A DNA stretch of 64,000 bases from Mucidula mucida (lineage: Eukaryota > Basidiomycota > Agaricomycetes > Agaricales > Physalacriaceae): NCBI GenBank assembly GCA_015501055.1, contig JADNYV010000002.1, positions 186,001 through 250,000 on the forward strand, read 5' to 3'. The notes under the pieces are model-generated. The model made no database searches. It worked only from the letters and a program-made list of their open reading frames with translations, and had not been told where the DNA came from. Below are positions 55,841-64,000 of the stretch, in pieces. Within the stretch, counting starts at the first letter, position 1; every line of letters starts with the position of its first letter. A program made the translations under genes and the position numbers.

Positions 55841-57154
55841 ATGACGGTCATGAACGACATTTCACGCCCGCGTTTACTGGCTTTGGCGACGATTCTTGCT
55901 TCGCTAGTTGTTCAAGCCGGCGCACAGAGTGGTGTGGTTCCGGCGACATGTCCCGCCAACGAGGAATGGGTACGGTTTTGTGTGTTCCCCGTTGGATAGT
56001 CAGCTCTCATTTTCACTAGGCCTACAACTCTGCCAACCAAAGCGTGTGCGCTGTGGCGTCTAACCTCGCGGCTGTCTGTAACCCCCAGCAAAGTACGTGT
56101 TAATAACGCTAATACTATGTCCCGGATGAATGAGATAATAGTTTATACGATTCCGGCGCTTTCGCGCTCTGGTGATGTTTACGGTGGGCCTTTAAAGGGC
56201 GATGAATGTCGCTGCAACTCCGTTTTCTATTCCCTCCTGTCTGCCTGTGGATTCTGTCAAGGATATCATTATATCAAGTTCGTGTTAATGGTCCAGTCTC
56301 GATGTCAAGCTTACAGACTGATTAGATGGTCGCTGTTCATTCGGAATTGTACCGATCCGAAAGTTGGATCGTAGGTTTCGTCACTTCGTTTGTGTTGACT
56401 TCCCCTCATCTGAAGATAGATACCCTGAAGATATCCCACAAGGCACCGCCGTCTTTGATTGGGCTTACGACGACGTCTTAGTTTGTCCAACTATTCCCAT
56501 CGCTATTCTTGCAGGCTGACAGCGAGTACGCTTGGCTCTACATAGGCGATCGATGCGTTCAATAGCACTTTGGCGCAGTCCGAGTCCGGTAAGTCTTGTC
56601 TGATAGATCATCCTACTCCTCGTTCCTGAAGAAGAACGTACAAGATGCCCCGGAATCAACTTTCAGTGCAACGCCGTCGTCAACTTTGGCTTCTACTAGT
56701 GCAAGCCTCAGCGCGACGGCTTCGGTCCAACAAGGCAAAAGTTCATCAAATGCTGGGGCCATTGCGGGCGGGCTCGTCGGAGGATTAGCGTTACTTGCGA
56801 TGATATGCCTTCTTGCTCTTTGGTTATTCAAGAGACGTCAAAGAGCCAAGATGGCAGTCCCTAGCGATGCCAATAGCTCAATGAGGCAAGATTTCGCAAA
56901 TCCGACAATCTATTCCGTCAATACACCAGGACAAAGCGATAATTTTCCTGTGCGTGTTCCCTAGTTGTCACTGTCTGTCGTCCCCAATGTCGTGGTTTCC
57001 CCAGAATCCGTCTGATCCCAGTACATTCCCCACTTCGCCTGTGTCGGGTACCATCTACACTACTCAGCCAGACGGTGCCTCAATGGCAGGAAGGTCGCCA
57101 GGACACGCCCGCACTTTCAGTGATGGGTCTTATGCTGGTGTCCCCGAGTTGTAA
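55841..57154 (+). CDS. Cys-rich single-pass surface protein, paralogue 3
   Basis: The start at 55841 (MTVMNDISRPRLLALATILASLVVQAGA) gives a signal peptide after a short basic lead; an ATG three codons later is an alternative. The ectodomain exons are CPANEEW; SANQSVCAVASNLAAVC; GGPLKGDECRCNSVFYSLLSACGFCQG; WSLFIRNC; PEDIPQGTAVFDWAYDDV. After a Ser/Thr stalk, one helix (GAIAGGLVGGLALLAMICLLALWLF) precedes KRRQRAK and a cytoplasmic tail of about 95 residues. This tail is the longest of the four and is rich in Ser/Pro/Thr (PSDPSTFPTSPVSGTIYTTQ). It ends VPEL at 57154. The tail suggests possible signalling, by analogy only. Confidence 0.82.
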
Positions 57155-57327
57155 CGTCTCACAACGTATAGTACTGGGTATATGTCACTAGCCATGCCTT
57201 CTAGACTCGTTCCTTTCGGCTGTCTTGGCTATTCTGTCCTGAAGATCCAAAATACTTTTCCTACTTCGGAGCTCTCTGAAGACTTGCCAATACCAGAAAG
57301 AAGCATCGACCCCGTGCGCCACCAGTC

Positions 57328-57334
57328 TATAAAT
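57328..57334 (+). promoter_or_regulatory. TATA box of the secreted-protein gene
   Basis: TATAAAT lies 62-68 bases before the ATG at 57396. Confidence 0.5.
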
Positions 57335-57395
57335 AATCATTTTTCAAGTCTGCCGTTGGCGTCCATCTTGTCTCTTGCCTCTACGATACGATAGA

Positions 57396-58444
57396 ATGGC
57401 GACGGTCACACTCTTTCTCACTTTCCTCGCAGTTCAGACCGTATCTCTGGCTCGCCCGCAAGCGCACTTCGAGAATTCGGTAGATTATTATGACCCTAGA
57501 CTGGCTGGCGGATCCATGCTCAACAACGGTGCGTTTTACGTCCTTCAGCGGGTACCGCAGTATCCATTGACTCTGTCTACAGCTGGTGGAGGACTTGGAG
57601 AACCATTAAATGTTATTACTCCTTATCGTCGATATGCTCGCTCTCAATTAGCTCTTTGGCCCAGGTCATCATATCCGGACAAAGCTCTCCCGAAGTTCTG
57701 ACAAACGCTGGGATCGTACAGTACGCAAGGGCAATTGGCTTGTAAGAAGCAGTCTTTACGTCTGGTACTATCTTGAAGTCCACGATCATCAACAGCTCAG
57801 AGGAATGCCTCGGCATTCATCTAGGTGATCCTCAAGCCGCTAACCTTGGAGACGGGCATGGCTGGGTCAACCAGACGGTAGGGAATGGCTACTCGTCTAA
57901 TGTCACCGGCTTGAAGCGTTCCCAAGATGGAATTACGCGAAGACTATGGAGACCCCGACATCGGAACCTGCCTGGAAAGCTTGATCGGTGGAAACCACTT
58001 CCGGTACGTGATGTGCTATCTTGGGCATGGGTTATTGGACTAACAGATAATCAGAGTCTATCGTCAAGACGGTCCTGGCGCCAACAGTGGCGCATTATTT
58101 CTTGCTGTTTCCCAGGAAGAAGATGTATTCGAGCAGCATACGATTATTCCAGATGGATATAACATTGGTCAGTCTGTCTACGCTACTCGCCTTCTTTTTT
58201 CGTAACCATGAATGGGGTAGGTCGCAACAAGCTTGTTCAGCATGCTCTCGGGGCGCATGAGTTCGATGGCGTGACGTACGAGACGACCGCGAAGAATGTG
58301 ACTGGGTTGATGCCTGCTGGAGCTGTGGGGTGAGTTTTCCTACCCCATCCTCTTCCAATTGCTGGAGATAGTGTCAGGGTCAACCACGGGATTGCCACAG
58401 ATGGAATCGTCACCTTGCTGCGAGTAACAATCTTGACGGCTTGA
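57396..58444 (+). CDS. Secreted basidiomycete protein of unknown function (GGSML family)
   Basis: The ATG at 57396 gives a signal peptide (MATVTLFLTFLAVQTVSLARP). The mature protein follows: YYDPRLAGGSMLNN; GGGLGEPLNVII; CLGIHLGDPQAANLGDGHGWVNQTV; YGDPDIGTCLESLIGGNHFRVYRQDGPGANSGALFLAVSQEEDV; HTIIPDGYNIGRNKLVQHALG; VTYETTAKNVTGLMPAGAVGVNHGIATDG. It ends TILTA at a stop at 58442-58444. I know this pattern from many mushroom genomes, always as an uncharacterised extracellular protein. Conserved Cys pairs and N-glycosylation sites fit secretion. Six introns, one between CLGIHLG and its upstream exon. Confidence 0.8.
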
Positions 58445-58707
58445 ATAGAACGCTCGTTAACCACTTTTTACATTTCCGACGCCGCCGATATCACGACCCA
58501 TTTCTGTATTAACGTAGAGCCATTCATGATGCCTGATGACCTTTGAAAGCAGTTAATTCCAAGTCCGCAGTGCTCTTGCATTTTGTGTGTGGGCATACAA
58601 CCAAACACGATCTCTTGGAAAATGTGACTTTGGTAGAAATGAATCGGGGATGGTTGGTACTCACGGCTGCATTCCAGGTCTGAGATTGACCTTACGCACT
58701 TACCATC

Positions 58708-59606
58708 ATGAGTACCACGATAGGTCTTACCTTCGTCGTCGTGAAGGGCGGTGATGTTACCGATAGTCAGCTTCAGGCTTGTGCCACACTTTTCAACGCT
58801 AATTACGGCGTCTGGGGAGAGCGAGCGGTGGAGGTCAGTTCATATCTAACGCCAGGTCTGTTACTCGATCTTTAGTGGTTTCGTCGCTCTCAATGGCACG
58901 GCAGGCACTCATGTGAAAATGTCGGCGAAAAAGCTGCGCGCGCAGTGTGTTGGGGATGCCAAGAATAGTAATCTAGCTCTATGCTTTAGCGGAAACACAC
59001 TCGTCGGGCACGCGTTTGCCACTCACTGGGATTATGGACAGTGTACGTCGTCCTTGGTCACTGATGCGCTGTCATCTTGATTTTCTCATTGACAGCGACC
59101 GTCTGCTGGATCACGTAGCTCGTTGTGAGCGCTGACCATCGTCGCAAAGGCATCGCAACGTACCTAATCCGTTCTTTGCGTGGCGGCGGCGGGTTCAACG
59201 TGTTTGGTCTCGTCTCGTCTCACCCTGCCGCCTGTATTGCATTGTCGGCTGTCGGTGGTATGTTACGCGTTTGCACACACTAAACAACATCAACATAACT
59301 TTGTCTAATACAGCGTCTCACTGGATCACGACGATTGACATTCCTTTCATACGCGAGAACGCCGCGAGCATTCTGGAGACGACGCCTGTTGAGTACCTTC
59401 GCACAGCAAAACTCGTCGGCACGGCTTTCGATAAAGAGTCCACTTCTTTGAATACTGTTTCCTCCGCGCTTACTAACTTCTTCGTCGACCATGAGGAACC
59501 GCTTCGCGCACTGACCGAGTTTCGCGAGAAATACGGAAGAGACGCGTGGCCTTTGGGCGATTTGCTTGATGGGCACGAGTACATGATTATTGTACAAGGC
59601 TGTTGA
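58708..59606 (+). CDS. GNAT-family N-acetyltransferase
   Basis: The ATG at 58708 gives MSTTIGLTFVVVKGGDVTDSQLQACATLFNANYGVWG. After an intron come VKMSAKKLRAQCVG and LCFSGNTLVGHAFATHWDYGQ. The next exon is VCWITQLVVSADHRRKGIATYLIRSL, GNAT motif A, where R-R-K-G-I-A is the acetyl-CoA pyrophosphate loop (Q/R-x-x-G-x-A). The C-terminal part (IDIPFIRENAASILETTPVEYLR) ends YMIIVQGC at 59606. The substrate is unknown. Family members in fungi acetylate small amines or protein N-termini. Four introns. Confidence 0.8.
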
Positions 59607-59944
59607 TGTAACGACCGGGCTTGTATGAAGGAACGTCAACGACCTCCATCATGGACTCGTTTCTTCCAACGCCCGACGATGCGAAGTCCTTCAAACGCAG
59701 ATACGTATCGACATACGCCTCAAACCGAACTCGACTCTCCCGGAAACTTTCCTGAGAAGGCTGTATGTTATGGCTAGTGCCTTGTACCGCCGGTTTACCA
59801 CGCTCATACTTAACGCGGCGAAAGAATGCGTGTCATGCGTTGATGTGCTGTCACTTCCTGGAAAAGCCATGTTCACCGGAGGGAACGCCAGAACCTGACT
59901 ATCGCCACCTCCATCCATGAGCATCGCAAGCCAGTAAGCGGCAG
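59607..59944. other. Intergenic region, no gene seen
   Basis: 338 bp before surface protein 4. A minus-strand frame of 77 codons (59691-59924) has no recognisable motif. Confidence 0.5.
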
Positions 59945-61128
59945 ATGATCCAGGTTTTCGCTGCTATGTCAGATTATACTCTGGGACTCCTTTCCTTGGT
60001 GTTATACTGGTTCTGGTCACCTGTCAAAGCAGGCTCGATCTCGAACGTAGTCTGTTCGTCTTCCTTCGATTGGGTATGCAAGCATCGCCTCAAGTGCTGT
60101 TCGGGGTTTTCCTTTATGATTTATATAGAGCATCAATTCCTGCAACCAGACTCCCTGTGAGGTTGCTGCATATGCACTGCAGCCATGTACAGGTCAAGGT
60201 GCGTTGTACTGTTGCTCCAATGCTGTAGCTCTGTTGACTTCCGCTTTTCGTGTCTAGTGTCATCTGTGAACGCGTTATCGGACAATATGCAGTACACAGG
60301 CCCCGCTACTGTAGAAGACGCAAATCTTTGTGAATGCAACACCGTCGCGTATGCGTTGTTCTCTGCTTGTGCTGCTTGTCAAGGCAAAAATTATGCAAGG
60401 TTTGTTTCAAGCCTTTGGCTTCAGCGCCCATCGTCATTTAGGTCTGTAGCTGGAGTACTTGGCATGCACATTGTCCCGAGGCATTCATCTCGTCGTAAGT
60501 TCTCCGAATATGACATCTATGCGATTCTTCCTCCTGCATCCAGCCTGCCATTTGGAATCCCGGAAAATACGTCCATACCCCAGTGGGCCTACTTGAATTA
60601 CGCGGTGAGACATAAGTACGCTTCGATGGTGTAAGCTGATTATGTTTTCAGGAAGGAGATACATTTGACGCTGCCAAGGCTCAAGAATGGGCTAGTAAAA
60701 ACTATCCAGATTACTATTCAACGACCACCATGACGGGTACGAGCACCCATACGGAGAGTTCTTCGACATCTTTTGTATTCTCTTCGTTGTCTATTCAATC
60801 TTCCACCTCGAGGACACGCACAAGTTCCTTGGAGCCGACCACCATGGTTACCACAAGCCTTGTGCCGACATCTGACACCACACCGGACATCGATAACCTC
60901 TCAGCAGCCCGAAATCAGAAGATTTCGACTACGGCATGGGCAGTCATAGGAATAGTTGTCTCTTTTGCTCTCATTGTTGGAGCTGCACTGGGGATCAGAG
61001 TGTGGCGTCATTGGCGACTGAACGCTAGTTATAAAGTCTTATCTACGCAGTACCAATCAGTTCCAACGCACTCCAGGAACAACTCAACTGATCCTATACC
61101 TCCCATTCCTTTGGCACATCCTGTGTAA
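59945..61128 (+). CDS. Cys-rich single-pass surface protein, paralogue 4
   Basis: The ATG at 59945 opens MIQVFAAMSDYTLGLLSLVLYWFW, a signal or anchor helix. The ectodomain exons are CSSSFDW; SINSCNQTPCEVAAYALQPC; MQYTGP, then CECNTVAYALFSACAACQGKNYAR; SWSTWHAHCPEAF; IPENTSIPQWAYLNY; EGDTFDAAKAQEWASKNYPDYY. The Ser/Thr stalk is long (about 75 residues) before one helix (AWAVIGIVVSFALIVGAALGI). A basic RVWRHWR and a short tail end at 61128. The exon layout and Trp-codon intron match the other paralogues. Function unknown. Confidence 0.82.
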
Positions 61129-61705
61129 GCTCTTATCTGTGTGCTTGGTGGGGCAACAGTTGACCCAGAATATAGCTCGCGATCCGAAACACTTTCTAGC
61201 ATTGGCTATCACAATATCATCTATGTGAGTTTTCACATGGTCCCAAACTACACCGTTTTCATCTGGACAAAATGACAGACGCCATCGGCCCACGATTCCT
61301 CTATCAGTCCTGCAGCGCAGTCGTCCAATTTTTAACAGAGCAGAACCATCATCATGTACAGGAATCTGACAGCAATGGACGTGGACAGTGGCGTTATGTG
61401 CCGCAATAGACTTTGAAGGACCTTTGGAGTATGAATGTAACTTATGCCAAAGTGGACATGACTCGGAGCTCGAGTCGCTTTACCTATTATGTATCGTTTC
61501 ATATCACTCACCAATATGTATATCTACGGTTTGAACCGGAGTGAAAGCAACGCGGGCTCGATTTTTGATGCCTGATATAGGATGAAAAGAAAGAAATCCA
61601 AAAGAAAAGGTTTAGAAAAAGGAAACAAGTCACTCGGCTTTGGCCGAAGCTGGACTCGGAAGATCGGCCCGGTACGACCTCACCTCGATTTCTTCACGAC
61701 CACCA
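61129..61705. other. Intergenic region upstream of the CHMP7-like gene
   Basis: 577 bp with no supported gene. An open frame runs in from about 61640 in frame with CHMP7, but 61706 is the family-like start. Confidence 0.5.
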
Positions 61706-63305
61706 ATGGCGCCACCGGACTTTCCCCATCTTGGTCTTCCCACGTACAAGAACACCTCGAAGGCGCGACTTCAAGCCTTGTACTCCGATATACTGCCTCA
61801 GAAAGCTGCGAATCCGGCTGCATTTCACGCCAATGTCGAGTGGTGGCGGCGGACACTAGAGGACTTCGTACATGAAGGGCTCCAAACGAATAGCTCGGAT
61901 AGGCTCGTTCTGAATGCTTCGCGGTCTTTGTCGGATGCACTCAGAGTAGACGGTGTGGGAAAACCCATTGGATTGGGTACCGCAGTCGTAAGCGCCGCGT
62001 TGTCGTGCTCCCTGAGCTCAACTAAATGACATTGTGTCCTAGCGAAGACCGAACTCTTACAGCCTACTCCCAATGCCTCACCAGCGCTCCCTGCTCTCAT
62101 ACCGAAATCTGCATTCTTCTCTTTGAACCAATCAGTATATGCATCATCCTCAATATTAAGCACACTCCCGTCACTCATCGCCTCATACCTCATTGCAAAA
62201 CCTTTATGGTGGGCTTTGGAGCAGATGGGCATTGTCGGCCAAGATGGACTGTTCACAGGCTCCGATGACAGGAAATGGGAGGGCGAGTATGTCGTTCTTC
62301 GTCTTATCGAGCGAGCTGGAGAGAACGTCCTAGCGACTCAACGAGCCAAGGCCTCCGGGCCCGGAGACATCCTGTATACTCTCGAAATGTTTCGTCAGCA
62401 GTTCGCGACATGCGTCGGTCTTGCACCTGATACCGCAATGAGTAGAGCTGATGCGGTTGTGCTCCTCAAATACTTGGAGAGGGACAAGAAAGCGGTCATC
62501 GTGGACCAAGACGTTTGTGGTTCCGTATTAGTCACCGACCAAGCAGCTTACCCTTACTAGGCAATCAAGTTTGTCGCCACCCATGACTCTGCACAACTCA
62601 CGGCAGTCGATAAAGGTATTTTGGAGCTCAAAGTCGCCGTTGCAAATATGCAGACACAAGTGGAACAATTGCACAACAAAGTAGATAGGTACGCCGCGAT
62701 CTCTTTTTCGTAGTTTGTTATTGATTCATACTCGACAGTTTAACGCGACGGGCATCTGACGCTCTCAAGCAGAAGCGCAAGCCTCTAGCACTCAGCTGTA
62801 TTCGATCGCGAACGGCTGTACAAGATCTTCTCACGAAACGCTTGACTGCTTTGGATAATCTAGAGGGCACACTGCTCAGCGTGGAAGCTGCGGCGGGTGA
62901 CATTGATGTAAGCCACGAAGAGTCGTTCATTTCCATGTACTCATGCATGAGAAGATCATGTCGTCTTATGCGCAATCGACGGCCACACTCAAGATGATAC
63001 TCGCACATCCTTCACTGCAACGTGAAACTATCGACGAGACTATGGAAGCTTTAGCAGACGCCAACGCTGACGCCCGAGAAATTGATCAAGCTATACGTGA
63101 TGGGGCTGATATTGCAGGAGGCGACACGTTCGATGAAGATGAGTTGGAGCAAGAACTCCAAGGATTGCTAGAGGATAAGATGGCTGAAGCTGAGGCTGAG
63201 GCAATTGCCAAGAAACACGCAATCGCCGAACTCGTGAGCCAAAACACACCGGATGCTTTACCCCATAGTATAGATTCAGAAAGAGTACCAATGCTATCGG
63301 CATGA
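61706..63305 (+). CDS. CHMP7: CHMP7-like ESCRT-III protein
   Basis: The ATG at 61706 begins MAPPDFPHLGLPTYKNTSKARLQALYSDILPQKAANPAAF. The first half (VEWWRRTLEDFVHEGLQ; PSLIASYLIAKPLWWALEQMGI; EGEYVVLRLIERAGENVL) corresponds to the winged-helix, membrane-binding part of CHMP7. The second half is a Snf7 domain: ADAVVLLKYLERDKKAVIV, a coiled coil VDKGILELKVAVANMQTQVEQLHNKVD and then DALKQKRKPLALSCIRSR. ALDNLEGTLLSVEAAAGDID, ETIDETMEALADANADAREIDQAI and an acidic C-terminus complete it, ending at 63305. CHMP7 acts with the LEM2 system in nuclear-envelope sealing. About six introns. Confidence 0.9.
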
Positions 63306-63702
63306 ATTGTGTAGATTTGATTGCACAATAAGCATGCGGCATTCTATACCGAACAATCGGCACTCGAGCCAACGACCATAGCCGCAACCACATATCAAAC
63401 GGTCGGCAAAATTGACAGCTTACAATCGTGACTCTAATTTTCTGCCTGATTAGGACGTGTATTGAGCCGTTTCTTGATATTGCTCCGACATAACTTTACT
63501 GAGCCCTACATCCAGATTCTTCCTCGATTGCAAGGTACGCATTCAAGATAAAGAATGGCTTACGCGATAATTATTCACGAGTTGCTGGTCAACGCCAACC
63601 ATTATAGTGGTGCAACAAAAAGTCGCAAAAAACATCAATCAAACGCGCCTGATTTCACTAATTTACAAATATTGTACAACTAATGATGCATGAAGTCCAA
63701 GT
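63306..63702. other. Intergenic 3' region of convergent CHMP7 and HSP12 genes
   Basis: 397 bp of shared 3' flank. No motif or gene recognised. Confidence 0.5.
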
Positions 63703-64000
63703 CTACTTGCGCTCGTTAGAGCCACCGAGTCCAACAGCATCCTTGGCTTGATCCATCATGGATTTCTGAAAACGCGGTAAGCCAAACACCGTTGAGAGGC
63801 GGAATGCATACCGAGTTCTCGTTTGAGTTGCTGCTCAACGTATCACCCATTTTCTGGCTGGAAGACTTCTGGCTCTGCGGAAATTATAGAATGAAGGCCG
63901 ATAGATTACGCCACACGACCAACCTCGGGCTGCATAGTAGAAGACACGCTGTCGGCGGCGCTCTTCATCTTGTCGCCAGCCTGCTCGGTCATCGGCTTCT
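63703..64000 (-). CDS. HSP12: HSP9/HSP12-type stress protein, 5' end outside window
   Basis: Read on the minus strand, exons give TEQAGDKMKSAADSVSSTMQPE; SQKSSSQKMGDTLSSNSNENS; KSMMDQAKDAVGLGGSNERK, with a stop at 63703-63705. The repeated K-G/D-x-x-S-S blocks and the terminal DQAKDAVGLG are the hallmark of fungal Hsp12/Hsp9, small hydrophilic proteins that associate with membranes under stress. Two introns of about 50 bp are visible. The first exon is beyond the window end. Confidence 0.88.

Noticed and set aside
1..64000. CRISPR array, operon, rRNA or phage-type feature
   Set aside because: Intron-rich eukaryotic nuclear DNA; no regularly spaced repeats or rRNA-like sequence was seen.

Overview
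This is nuclear DNA of a filamentous basidiomycete, almost certainly an Agaricomycete. Genes are dense, present on both strands, and broken by many introns of about 50 bp. The protein families are typical of mushroom-forming fungi: aryl-alcohol-oxidase-type GMC flavoenzymes, TPR-CHAT proteins, a Cys-rich single-pass surface-protein family and a basidiomycete-type 'GGSML' secreted protein. All gene models are spliced by eye from reading frame and family motifs. There is no transcript evidence.

Layout. 1-8 kb: the 3' end of a FluG-type glutamine synthetase, a DUF3074 protein, mitochondrial bL27, SKP1, mRNA guanylyltransferase (CEG1) and a conserved unknown. 8-11 kb: gene-poor, ending in an 805-bp hAT element with an 8-bp target duplication just upstream of guanine deaminase. 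11-23 kb: GDA1, ATG15 lipase divergent from the mitochondrial ABC transporter ATM1, and a tandem pair of GMC oxidoreductases. 23-28 kb: UTP21 divergent from SRP receptor beta. 27.8-37.85 kb: two inverted arms of about 3.9 kb, each carrying a TPR-CHAT gene, flank a 1.5-kb spacer that contains only SAR1. 37.7-50.2 kb: housekeeping genes (mS33, GPI14/PIG-M, GMF, an MFS transporter, beta-carbonic anhydrase, a membrane-anchored inositol 5-phosphatase, an F-box/LRR relic, a TTC1-like TPR protein, RPL7). 50.6-61.1 kb: four paralogous secreted/surface proteins interspersed with an aldo-keto reductase, a secreted protein and a GNAT acetyltransferase. The window ends with CHMP7-like ESCRT-III and the 3' end of an HSP12-type stress protein.

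The most striking locus is the inverted TPR-CHAT pair. The left arm carries a fossil of the 3' end of MRPS33, the gene next to the right arm, so the right arm is inferred to be the parental site. Tracts of near identity alternate with clearly diverged tracts, the pattern expected from gene conversion between the arms. Each copy is damaged differently. The left copy has at least four single-base losses. The right copy is interrupted by a 772-bp Mutator-like MITE with 121-bp terminal inverted repeats and a 9-bp target duplication, whose first three bases form an in-frame stop. CHAT is a caspase-like peptidase fold, so a cell-death or immunity role for the intact ancestor is plausible but only inferred.

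The second locus of interest is the surface-protein array. Its four members share an ectodomain framework and exon pattern. Three end in a transmembrane helix plus cytoplasmic tail and one ends in what looks like a GPI signal. No assigned function is known to me for this family.
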